Below, in pieces: positions 55,746 to 63,456 of a DNA stretch of 64,000 bases. Positions within the stretch are counted from its first letter, which is position 1; each line of letters starts with the position of its first letter. A program made the position numbers and the translations under genes. The DNA is taken from positions 62,001-126,000 of the forward strand of contig PAJO01000062.1 in the NCBI GenBank assembly GCA_002706085.1, given 5' to 3'. This DNA comes from Alcanivoracaceae bacterium. GTDB lineage: Bacteria; Pseudomonadota; Gammaproteobacteria; Pseudomonadales; Alcanivoracaceae. A model generated the notes under the pieces. The model made no database searches. It had not been told where the DNA came from and was given only the letters and a program-made list of their open reading frames with translations.

Positions 55746-55883
55746 AAAGCTGCAAGCTGAAAGCTTCAAGGCGCGGACAAGGCTTTGCTGTTATTGTTGG
55801 CCGTGCCCGCGGCAGTTCGCTCAAATGCGGGCAGAGCATTGCAGTAAAAACCCACTTTATCCGCGCCTTGTAGCTTGCAGCTT
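55746..55883. repeat. Iterated-word inverted repeat after the LuxR gene
   Basis: The left arm starts AAGCTGCAAGCTGAAAGC and ends CAAGGCGCGGA; the right arm (about 55860-55883) is the inverse of AAGCTGCAAGCTACAAG plus GCGCGGA. It begins within a few bases of the stop codon. The word family is the one found between ribE and ribBA. A G/C-rich tract of CCCCCTCC/GGGGGTGG follows at about 55938-55970. Confidence 0.8.
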
Positions 55884-56034
55884 GTTCCTGCTCTTCAAAC
55901 CTTGAACCGGTTCGCGATTTTCGCTCCCTTTTGCCGGCCCCCTCCCAGGGGAGGGGGTGGAGGGGGTGGTGCCATTGCTAGAGTGCTGTCGTTGTCTGTA
56001 ATTACCCCGAGAATAACAACGACGGAGGCTTCTC

Positions 56035-58782
56035 ATGGCTATGTCCCCCTGGGTCACCTGGCCGGCCCTGACCAAATTCGGCTCGCTGGGCGTAATGGCC
56101 GCGCTGCTGGTGTTGGCCGGCGAGCGCAGCGAACTGCTTGAAAACAACATGTTCGACACGGAAAACTGGGATGAAAAAAATGCCGGTATCACCTGTGACG
56201 AACGTAGTCTGACCGCCCGTACCGAAGACGGAACCTGTAACATCCTGGAAAACCCGGCAGAAGGGTCCGTGCACGTGAACTTCGGCCGTAATGTGGATCC
56301 GGCGTCTGTGTATGCCGAGTCCAACAGCGGCAACCTGCTGAACCCCAACCCCCGTGAAGTCAGTAACCTGATCATGTCCCGGGGCGGCGATTTCAAACCG
56401 GCCACCAGCCTTAACTTCATCGCCACCAGCTGGATCCAGTTCATGGTCCATGACTGGTTCGATCACGGCCCGCGTACCGATGCCGATCCCATCGAGTTTC
56501 CGATTCCTGCTGGGGATGTACTGGGTGGCGGCACCATGTCGGTGCAGCGTACCCGTCCGGATCCCTCTGTCAGTGGTGATGAAGGGATCATCACCTACGA
56601 AAACGTGAATACCCACTGGTGGGATGGTTCACAGCTGTATGGCAGCAGCAAGGAAACCAACGATGAAGTACGTTCCTTCGTGGACGGTAAACTCAAGGTG
56701 GATGGCAATGGTCGCCTGCCTACCGAGTTCCTGAGCGGCAAGCCCATCACCGGTTTCAATGAAAACTGGTGGGTCGGGTTGAGCATGCTCCACCATATTT
56801 TCACCCAGGAACACAACGCCATCGCCGACATGCTCAAGGCCAACCATCCGGGGCAATCAGACCAGTGGTACTTCGACAAGGCGCGACTGATCAACTCTGC
56901 GCTGATGGCCAAGATCCACACGGTGGAATGGACACCGGCGATTCTCGCCAACCCGGTACTTGAGCGTGCCATGTACGCCAACTGGTGGGGCCTGGGTGGG
57001 GATCGCGATACCCGTGACAAATTCCAGGACGATCTCGACAACCTGAACAACAACATCGGCCAGTTGGGTGCGCTGTTCAATGCTGTCGGCATCGACAATG
57101 ATCTGGGGCAGCAAGACACTGGTTCCATCGAGCATGCCCTCGCTGGCCTGGTGGGTTCCCGCACCCCCAACAACTACGATGTGCCCTATACCCTGACCGA
57201 GGAATTCGTGTCGGTGTATCGGATGCATCCGTTGCTGCGTGACGAGATCAAGGTATACGACATCGGCTCCAACGTGGTGGATCAGGAAATCGCCCTGCAG
57301 GACACCCGAAACGGTGATGCCGAAGACCTGATGGATGATATTGGCCAGGACCGCCTGTGGTACTCCTTCGGTATTACCCATCCGGGTGCGCTGACGCTGA
57401 ACAACTACCCGGACTTCCTGCGTAACCTGTCCATGCCGCTGATTGGCGACATCGATATGGCCGCTATCGATATCCTGCGTGACCGTGAGCGTGGTGTGCC
57501 GCGTTACAACGAATTCCGACGCCAGATCGGCCTCAAGCCGTTGACCAGCTTCGAGCAACTGACCAACGACCCGCAGCTGCTGGCGGACCTGAAGTCGCTT
57601 TACAACAATGACATCGAATTGATCGATACCCTGGTCGGGCAGCTGGCTGAAGAAACCCGTCCAGAAGGGTTCGGCTTTGGCGAGACATCGTTCCAGATCT
57701 TTATCCTGAATGCGTCTCGTCGTTTGATGACCGACCGTTTCTTCACCACCGATTACACCGACGAGGTGTACACCGCCGAGGGTATCGACTGGGTAGAAAA
57801 CAACACCATGGTGGATGTGATTCGTCGTCACTTCCCGGCCCTGGCGTCGAGTCTGGTGGGCATGGACAACGCGTTCAAACCCTGGGGTCTGAAGATTCCT
57901 TCTGACTATCAGGATTGGGATGCCGAAACCAAGCAGAACCACCTGTGGGTCAATGGCGCACTGCGTACCAGTTACGAAGAGGGTGAGGTCCCGGCTATCG
58001 AGCCTATCGATATTGGCGGTCTGATCAATTCCATCCTGTGGAAGAAAGTGCAGGACGTGACCGATGTGGCTCCCCCGGGTTACAGTAAGCCGATCCACCC
58101 CCGTGGTGCTCTGGCCAAAGTGAAGTTTGTCCCCAGTTCCGGGCATGATTTTACCGGGCTGTTCCAGGGGGCGGATCATGGTCTGCTGCGCCTGTCTGTC
58201 ACCGGTGATCCGTCTGATCGTGGCTTTGCCCCAGGGCTGGCACTGAAACTGTTCGTGGACGGTAAGCGCTCTGAAAACGTCTCTGCGCTGTATACCCTTA
58301 GTGGTCAGGGAGACAATCACAATATCTTCGCCAACGAATTGTCCAACTATGTTCAGGCAGAAGTGAACGAAACCCTGGGAACCACGACCTTGTTCTCTCT
58401 GGTATCCAGCAAGCCGACCCTGCTGGTGATGAGTGACATGGCCAAAGTGAATCAGGATGGCTCAACGGTTGGCAGTGCGAAGACACCATCGCAGATCTAT
58501 TTCGTACCCAACAGCAGCCTGAAAAACAGCACCAGCGCCGCGCCGCACGATTTCCGCGACGACCTGGCCGCGATTCCTGCTGGCACCAAGGTGTATGACG
58601 TCTACGGCACCACCAAGAGCATCAAGACCTCGATCTGGCCTTGGGTCACCGAGCGTTATGCCCGCGAGCGTCGCAACAGCGCCGTCAAGATTGGTGAACT
58701 GGTAACTGACTCTGCATTTACCCTGTCCCAGTTCGGTGACACCGGTATCTTCTTCAAGCATCAGCGGTACGAAGACCGTTAA
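56035..58782 (+). CDS. Animal-type haem peroxidase / alpha-dioxygenase-like protein
   Basis: The 915-residue protein has a hydrophobic N-terminal segment (about 10-29), then a cyclooxygenase-superfamily haem domain: distal His 139 in WIQFMVHDWFDHG, the calcium/haem region THWWDGSQLYGSS (about 194-205), HHIFTQEHNAIADML, and proximal His 398 in VYRMHPLLRDE. The distal motif resembles plant and bacterial fatty-acid alpha-dioxygenases more than myeloperoxidases. It may oxygenate fatty acids or peroxidise substrates at the envelope; substrate is unknown. GGAGG lies eight bases before the start and a strong terminator follows. Confidence 0.88.
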   Translation: MAMSPWVTWPALTKFGSLGVMAALLVLAGERSELLENNMFDTENWDEKNAGITCDERSLTARTEDGTCNILENPAEGSVHVNFGRNVDPASVYAESNSGNLLNPNPREVSNLIMSRGGDFKPATSLNFIATSWIQFMVHDWFDHGPRTDADPIEFPIPAGDVLGGGTMSVQRTRPDPSVSGDEGIITYENVNTHWWDGSQLYGSSKETNDEVRSFVDGKLKVDGNGRLPTEFLSGKPITGFNENWWVGLSMLHHIFTQEHNAIADMLKANHPGQSDQWYFDKARLINSALMAKIHTVEWTPAILANPVLERAMYANWWGLGGDRDTRDKFQDDLDNLNNNIGQLGALFNAVGIDNDLGQQDTGSIEHALAGLVGSRTPNNYDVPYTLTEEFVSVYRMHPLLRDEIKVYDIGSNVVDQEIALQDTRNGDAEDLMDDIGQDRLWYSFGITHPGALTLNNYPDFLRNLSMPLIGDIDMAAIDILRDRERGVPRYNEFRRQIGLKPLTSFEQLTNDPQLLADLKSLYNNDIELIDTLVGQLAEETRPEGFGFGETSFQIFILNASRRLMTDRFFTTDYTDEVYTAEGIDWVENNTMVDVIRRHFPALASSLVGMDNAFKPWGLKIPSDYQDWDAETKQNHLWVNGALRTSYEEGEVPAIEPIDIGGLINSILWKKVQDVTDVAPPGYSKPIHPRGALAKVKFVPSSGHDFTGLFQGADHGLLRLSVTGDPSDRGFAPGLALKLFVDGKRSENVSALYTLSGQGDNHNIFANELSNYVQAEVNETLGTTTLFSLVSSKPTLLVMSDMAKVNQDGSTVGSAKTPSQIYFVPNSSLKNSTSAAPHDFRDDLAAIPAGTKVYDVYGTTKSIKTSIWPWVTERYARERRNSAVKIGELVTDSAFTLSQFGDTGIFFKHQRYEDR

Positions 58783-58808
58783 ATAACAACAAGAAAGGTA
58801 CCCCTGAT

Positions 58809-58841
58809 AGCCCGGGACTGCGTCGCAGCCCGGGCTTTTTT
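58809..58841 (+). terminator. Rho-independent terminator after the haem peroxidase gene
   Basis: AGCCCGGG pairs with CCCGGGCT; the enclosed bases add CTG/CAG pairing, and six T residues follow. Confidence 0.92.
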
Positions 58842-58916
58842 GGGTTCACCGCGGATTAACGGGAATCGTCTACAGAAAAGCCCCTTCCGTAGGAGATTCT
58901 ATGTTGTCCATCCCTT

Positions 58917-59855
58917 TTATGAGGCTGGGCTAGATACGTAGTCGGAACGGTTCTTCATCAACGCGAAGGCAATACGGACCAGCTTGCGTGCGAGGATGAC
59001 CAGGGCCTGCGTTTTCGCCAGACCACGGTCGAGATACCCTTGGTAGACCCCCATCCAGCGGGCGCTTTTGCAGGCGGCCATGGCCGCACAGTACAGCAGT
59101 CTGCGGGTCTCTGAGTCGCCTTTCTTGGTCAGCTTGCGCTTGCCCGTTCTCGTGCCCGAGTCTTTGACATGGACATCCATTCCCAGGAAGGCCACGAAGG
59201 CATCGCTGTTGCGGAAGTCTCCTCGCAGGAAGGCCATGACCAAGGCGTAAGCCGTCAGATCGCCCACGCCTTCCAGCCCTTTGCACCGTTTCACCTGATC
59301 ACAGAGCCCTGCCTCTCTGACGGTGTTGCGAAGATGCTTCTGAATGAGTGTATCCAGGCTGTTGATCTGTGAAATCAACTTTGTCAGGTTCGCCTTGAGA
59401 ACCTTTTCGCCACTCAAGCTCTGCTGGATCATGGTTCGTGCCTTGATCAGCGCCGCGCGGCGGCGCAGCAGTGTCTGCAATGTTCGATACGCCTTGGGCG
59501 GCGGACTCCAACGGCGTAGATCCTCCTTCTCCCTCTGCAGATGGCGGGCGAGCAGCTGGGCATCAGAGGCGTCTGTTTTGGCTCGACCGCCTGTTCCCTT
59601 GCGGTAGCTGCTGAGCCGTGAAGCATCAATGACGTAAATGTGGTGCCCTTTGGCATGGGCCAACTCAATGACCGCCATGTGATAAGTCCCCGTGGCCTCA
59701 ATGGCGATCTCACAGGAGCATGGCAGGCTCTTTAGCCAGCGTTTGATGGCTTGGGGTGTATTCTCAATGGTGAGCGTCCTGCCCTGGAAATGAATGACCA
59801 ACTCGGCCTTGGCGACGTCGATGCCGACGATGGATCTTGCTACTTGCATTGCCAC
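58917..59855 (-). CDS. IS110-family transposase (DEDD recombinase)
   Basis: The 312-residue protein has the N-terminal DEDD domain (GIDVAKAEL with D13, IEATGTYHM with E53, KTDASDAQLLARHL with D95/D98) and the C-terminal transposase IS116/110/902 domain (CKGLEGVGDLTAYALV, FVAFLGMDVHVKDSG, KLTKKGDSETRRLL). It appears intact. The GTG start has AAGGGG seven bases upstream; an ATG at 59849 is also possible. In this family the protein acts with a bridge RNA to join element and target. Confidence 0.95.
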   Translation of the reverse strand: MAMQVARSIVGIDVAKAELVIHFQGRTLTIENTPQAIKRWLKSLPCSCEIAIEATGTYHMAVIELAHAKGHHIYVIDASRLSSYRKGTGGRAKTDASDAQLLARHLQREKEDLRRWSPPPKAYRTLQTLLRRRAALIKARTMIQQSLSGEKVLKANLTKLISQINSLDTLIQKHLRNTVREAGLCDQVKRCKGLEGVGDLTAYALVMAFLRGDFRNSDAFVAFLGMDVHVKDSGTRTGKRKLTKKGDSETRRLLYCAAMAACKSARWMGVYQGYLDRGLAKTQALVILARKLVRIAFALMKNRSDYVSSPAS

Positions 59856-59889
59856 TGAACTGCCCCTTGAGCTAGGTTACACATGCTTG

Positions 59890-60072
59890 TCGGGGCGCAC
59901 CTGAACGCTGGCTTGCTGGTATCGTCGGTCTGAGGTGCGACTCAGCCGATGGATTCTTTATCGGCGTATGAATAGGTGCGGGGTGGGGCCAAGTCTCCTA
60001 CCGTCTGTACCCTTAGGTCAGATGCGTCATTGGTCCCTCCACCCCGGCAAGTCCTGCATCGTTGCAGGAGGG
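59890..60072 (-). ncRNA. Candidate IS110 bridge RNA
   Basis: Reading the transposase strand, a 5' hairpin CCTGCA/TGCAGG (60068-60053) is followed by two stem-loops. In the first, GGGGTGG (60045-60039) pairs with CCACCCC (59986-59980), extended by CCAA/TTGG; it holds a two-sided internal loop below an apical CTG-CC/GG-CAG hairpin. In the second, GCACCT pairs with AGGTGC, ACGC with GCGT, and the apical stem is TCGGCTGAG/CTCAGACCGA. The first loop carries GACGC and GTAGGAG, matching both halves of the occupied target. The second carries AGAATC, matching the element's end. The size, near 180 nt, fits the 177 nt known for IS621. The fold was done by hand. Confidence 0.7.
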
Positions 60073-60088
60073 GCATTCAAACATACAA

Positions 60089-60279
60089 GCGTCGGTTATT
60101 CGCTCCGCTCACCCCTGCGGGCGTTCCTTCGCTGCGCTCGGTGGCGGCGCGATCCCAGACCAGGATCAAAAGCATTTTAATCACAGAGGGCAAAGGGTCC
60201 ACAGAGGAAGACGGTTTTCCTCTGTGGAAAATCATTCTTAACGACGAGGGTTATCGCGCCGCCAGCGACGCTCCTACGG
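60089..60279. repeat. REP-like element, long form, split by the IS110 insertion
   Basis: The sequence GCGTCGGTTATTCGCTCC ... GGTGGCGGCGCGAT is the continuation of CCGTAGGAG on the far side of the IS. The inverted right arm ATCGCGCCGCCAGCGACGCTCCTACGG ends at 60279. Its centre contains a separate perfect 12-bp hairpin, TCCACAGAGGAA/TTCCTCTGTGGA (60198-60228). Together with 60280-60445, this region holds no gene. Confidence 0.8.
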
Positions 60280-60445
60280 CATGGGGCGTGCTGCGAGCCA
60301 TTCCCTCAAATCTGCGATGAACCTTTTTTGTCCAACCTGATTAGCGGGAAAGCAATCCGCTATATGGAAGGGTTGAGGTCGATAGTCTATAGCGATGACA
60401 GTGTGTAAGATCAGTGTTTTGTCGCTGTTGCGGGAATGGATGCCA

Positions 60446-60829
60446 ATGAAAAAGTGGATTTTTGGTTTGGCTTTTTCTGTTTCGGTTTTGATTAATGTTG
60501 TTTTTATATTGGGGTGGATAGTAGACAGCCTTAATGCACCGTTTGATCGTGTAGGCAGGCTTCAGGAGAGCATTCCCTTGGCAAAGTTCGGGGATCAGTC
60601 AGGCGTTTATGTGACCCTGCCAGAGGGATTGGTCGTTCGTGACAGCTCGCCGAACTTTATTGCCGCAGCAGGTATGTTTGAGCCGTATCGCTTTCAAATA
60701 GAAATTACCAGCGATAGACAATTGGTGAATTGGGATGCTGACACAAGAGATGTTCCATATGGAGAGTATTACTCTGCAGATAGCTACTTCGATTTCGAAA
60801 AGGGTGAGTACTCCAGGAATCGACCATAG
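60446..60829 (+). CDS. Small membrane-anchored protein of unknown function
   Basis: The 127-residue protein begins MKKWIFGLAFSVSVLINVVFILGWIV, a single N-terminal membrane anchor or uncleaved signal, followed by a short polar domain. Its 5' part is visibly A/T-rich compared with neighbours, and it sits just past the IS110 element, suggesting recent acquisition. The ribosome site is weak. I do not recognise the family. Confidence 0.6.
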   Translation: MKKWIFGLAFSVSVLINVVFILGWIVDSLNAPFDRVGRLQESIPLAKFGDQSGVYVTLPEGLVVRDSSPNFIAAAGMFEPYRFQIEITSDRQLVNWDADTRDVPYGEYYSADSYFDFEKGEYSRNRP

Positions 60830-60959
60830 TCAGTCGCGCAAATAGGGGAGCTCTTGGATATTGAGTGTAAGGGAAAACAGGCAAGAAAAGATTGTCGTTG
60901 ACTCTGCCCATGTCCTTTGCAGCATGAATATATCGTCCTCCAGGCAACCGGAATAGACC

Positions 60960-61316
60960 ATGTTATTTCAGACGATACCCGTGCTTCGCATCTTTGATGT
61001 GGAGAAAGCAAAAGCCTTTTATCTCGATTTTCTCGGCATGAAGATGGATTGGGAGCACCGCTTCGGTGCGGATTATCCCGTTTATATGCAGGTGTCGAGG
61101 GGCGAGTTGGTGTTTCACCTGAGTGAGCATTCCGGCGATGGCACACCGGGGACCAAGTTGTTCGTGAATACGGCGGATCTGGACGGGGTGTACCAGGACA
61201 TCATGTCCAAAGGGTATCGGTACTGCCGCCCGGAAATTTCCGTTGCCCCTTGGGATAGTCGCGTGTTCGAAGTTGTGGACCCGTTTTCCAACCGGATTCT
61301 TTTTAGCGAAGGTTAG
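60960..61316 (+). CDS. VOC-superfamily (glyoxalase/bleomycin-resistance-like) protein
   Basis: The 118-residue single-domain protein shows the VOC fold pattern (IPVLRIFDVEKAKAFYLDFLGMKMDWEHRF and EVVDPFSNRILFSE). It resembles the bleomycin-resistance-type 'glyoxalase superfamily' proteins. Drug binding or small-molecule metabolism is possible; substrate is unknown. A terminator follows. Confidence 0.88.
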   Translation: MLFQTIPVLRIFDVEKAKAFYLDFLGMKMDWEHRFGADYPVYMQVSRGELVFHLSEHSGDGTPGTKLFVNTADLDGVYQDIMSKGYRYCRPEISVAPWDSRVFEVVDPFSNRILFSEG

Positions 61317-61358
61317 GGCTTCATGGCGCGGGATCCTTGGCGCTGTATCGCCATTCAT

Positions 61359-61386
61359 AAAAAACCGCGCGACGGCGCGGTTTTTT
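61359..61386. terminator. Bidirectional terminator between the VOC and beta-barrel genes
   Basis: CCGCGC pairs with GCGCGG over a GACG loop, flanked by six A and six T residues. It serves both convergent genes. Confidence 0.93.
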
Positions 61387-61408
61387 ATGGGCAATGTTCT
61401 GATCTGGA

Positions 61409-61927
61409 TCAGAAGCGACCGTTCAGGCCCAACCCGAGGTTGGTGACTTCATCGCCACTGCGGTCGACAACTCGCATGTACTCGACGCTGACGAACATGT
61501 TGTGGGTGATGGTGACATCCACACCAAGGCCGAGGGAGATGTCCTTGTAGTTTTCCCCGTCACTGCTACCGAAGCGGTTTTCTTCGGTGGTTTCCATGTA
61601 GGTGAGGCCGATAAGGCCATAAGGACGTACTGGCATGGTGTTGGGGAACTGGCCGCGGAAGTAGGCGCCGTAGTAGCGATCAATTTCCACGTCGACGCCG
61701 TTGGTCAGCTCGTCGTCACCCATGCCCAGGCCTAGGCGCAGCTCGCCGCCCAGGGTTTCATCCTTGTTGATCCAGCTACCGAATTTGAATTGCAGGGCTT
61801 CGGGTTTGGCACTGGCGGTGGTGTTGTCCGGTTCGATCTTGCTGCTGATGTAGTCGAGGCCGGCAAAGCCGCCTGCGTTGGCACAAAGGGGCAGTGCCAG
61901 GGTGGCGGCAATCAGGGCTTTCTTCAT
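61409..61927 (-). CDS. Small outer-membrane beta-barrel protein (OmpA/OmpW-like fold)
   Basis: The 172-residue protein has a signal peptide ending CANA, about eight predicted amphipathic strands (GELRLGLGM, RPYGLIGLTYMETT, DISLGLGVDVTI, FVSVEYMRVV) and a C-terminal GRF with terminal Phe. This fits a porin-family 8-strand barrel. Function is unknown. Confidence 0.82.
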   Translation of the reverse strand: MKKALIAATLALPLCANAGGFAGLDYISSKIEPDNTTASAKPEALQFKFGSWINKDETLGGELRLGLGMGDDELTNGVDVEIDRYYGAYFRGQFPNTMPVRPYGLIGLTYMETTEENRFGSSDGENYKDISLGLGVDVTITHNMFVSVEYMRVVDRSGDEVTNLGLGLNGRF

Positions 61928-62011
61928 GTTGTCTCCCGCATGGTCTGTAGTAACAACGATGTCATGTGAGCGATTGTAGTGAAAAGCAGCGCGTTGGGCG
62001 ACCGCGGAGAG

Positions 62012-62035
62012 ATTGCGCCCCGGACGGGGCGCAAT
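62012..62035. terminator. Perfect 10-bp hairpin downstream of the AztD-like gene
   Basis: ATTGCGCCCC pairs with GGGGCGCAAT over a GGAC loop, 16 bp after the AztD-like stop on the minus strand. No T run follows in either direction, so termination may be inefficient or protein-assisted. Confidence 0.5.
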
Positions 62036-62050
62036 GGGAGGGATCAGTGC

Positions 62051-63382
62051 TTAGTGATCATGGTCGTGATCTTCACCTTCTTCATGGGCTTCGCCGAGGC
62101 CGGCCCAGGCCAGTGCCGCGGGCGGGAAGTTCAGGGCAAGGGGGGATTCCACGCTGCCTTCCTCGAGATGTACGACAACAATGGACTGGTTCCCCGCATC
62201 GGATAGAAAGGCGTGAGCGGGTTCACCGGCGACGGTCATGGAAACGCGACTGCCGTGGCCGCTGGCCGGCGGCGCCGCGCTGGCGGGGTCAATGGCGTCT
62301 TCAACGTGGGCGTGCTCGCTCCAGTCGGCAGTATCGATGATGCGCAGGTCGCCAGCATCATCCAGCAGCACCAGGTGCTCGCCATGGGGATCCAGGCTGT
62401 GATTATCCAGGGTCACTGCCGCTCCTTCGGTCCAGTCCAGCTCGGTTACGCCTGCCGTTTCAGGATCAATGATCAGGATGCGGTCGCCTGCGTAGCCAAC
62501 GAACTCTGCCAGTTCATGGTGGCTGTCGAAGCTGCCGACGCGTTCGCTGCCGGTGAGGCCAAGGGTGGCGTTGGTCACATGTTGGGCAGTGAAGTTCTCG
62601 CCATCCTGATGAACGATCAGTACGCCATCGCTGCAGCCAAAGATGGAGTACTCCTCATTGGAGCCCGCACCGTGAAGATCCGGGCAATCCAGGCTGAGCG
62701 TATCTTCCTTGTGATAGTGATCGTTGTGCTGGTGGTAGACGTCTACCTTTTCCGGCAGGCCAGAGGCGGCGGTACGGAATGTGGCCAGCAGGATGTCGCC
62801 ACGGGGTTCGGCTACGCCATGATGAGCGCTGTCCAGGGTCTGACTGGCTACGCTGCTGGCTGACTCAAGGGTGTCGTCGGTGAGAACGTCCACTTCGGCC
62901 ATGAGACTGCTGCCCGAATCTCCATCGTAGAACAGGGCCGCTTGTTCGCCGTGAACGCGATAGTGGGTGGGCGCGGGGCCCGACAAGGTGCCGGCGAAGC
63001 CGGGTGCCACTTCGTCTACGTGATCGTCATGGTAGTACAGGCCGCCATCAATAATCTGAACCTGATTGGCGGTTCTCTGCAGCGCAAGTACGAACCGCTT
63101 TCCAGGGCTGGTGTAAAGCGCGCTGGGGGCGTTATCCAGAGCCAGGGAGCCGGGCAGAAGTGCGCCTTCCTCAAGGTCATAGACGTACAACTGGTCGCCA
63201 GCGCCATCACGGGAGGCGATGACCAGCCGGCCGGGATGTTCGCTGCTGGCGTGGTCATGTTCGTCTTCGGCGCTTCCCAATGAGCTGGTGCCCGTTTCAT
63301 TACAGCCAGCCATCGCCAATACGACGGCCAGTGACAGGGGCAGGGCGGCGTGGTGTTTCAGGTTTTTCATCATGCGCTGCAT
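62051..63382 (-). CDS. AztD-like zinc-binding lipoprotein (beta-propeller metallochaperone)
   Basis: The 443-residue protein has a lipoprotein signal (lipobox MAGC), a His/Asp/Glu stretch just after it (EDEHDHASSEH) and a His-rich C terminus (EEGEDHDHDH). The middle shows repeated propeller-like strands and VQIIDGGLYYHDDHVDEV, resembling AztD, the periplasmic zinc chaperone of AztABCD-type importers. The ATG used has GGAG six bases upstream. It lies 74 bp behind a ZnuD-like receptor gene, consistent with an outer-membrane-to-periplasm zinc route. The AztD assignment is by eye. Confidence 0.75.
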   Translation of the reverse strand: MQRMMKNLKHHAALPLSLAVVLAMAGCNETGTSSLGSAEDEHDHASSEHPGRLVIASRDGAGDQLYVYDLEEGALLPGSLALDNAPSALYTSPGKRFVLALQRTANQVQIIDGGLYYHDDHVDEVAPGFAGTLSGPAPTHYRVHGEQAALFYDGDSGSSLMAEVDVLTDDTLESASSVASQTLDSAHHGVAEPRGDILLATFRTAASGLPEKVDVYHQHNDHYHKEDTLSLDCPDLHGAGSNEEYSIFGCSDGVLIVHQDGENFTAQHVTNATLGLTGSERVGSFDSHHELAEFVGYAGDRILIIDPETAGVTELDWTEGAAVTLDNHSLDPHGEHLVLLDDAGDLRIIDTADWSEHAHVEDAIDPASAAPPASGHGSRVSMTVAGEPAHAFLSDAGNQSIVVVHLEEGSVESPLALNFPPAALAWAGLGEAHEEGEDHDHDH

Positions 63383-63456
63383 GGTGTTCTCCAATTTGGT
63401 GTTGTCGTGCCTGGCGGATAAAGGCGCCCGGCAGGTTGCCGTTGTGATATGCGGCG

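Larger units (their letters stand above)
58894..60089 (-). mobile_element. IS110-family insertion sequence inserted in a REP-like repeat
   Basis: The element's ends are inferred by joining its flanks: CCGTAGGAG (58887-58895) and AGCGTCGGTTATTCGC (from 60088). Together they restore the repeat seen intact at 41461 (CCGTAGGGGCGTCGGTTATTCGC). An AG dinucleotide (CT on the transposase strand) is present at both junctions, consistent with the short core overlap used by IS110 elements; IS621 uses CT. No terminal inverted repeats are evident, as expected for the family. The unit is about 1.2 kb and holds one transposase gene and an upstream structured non-coding region. Confidence 0.88.
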
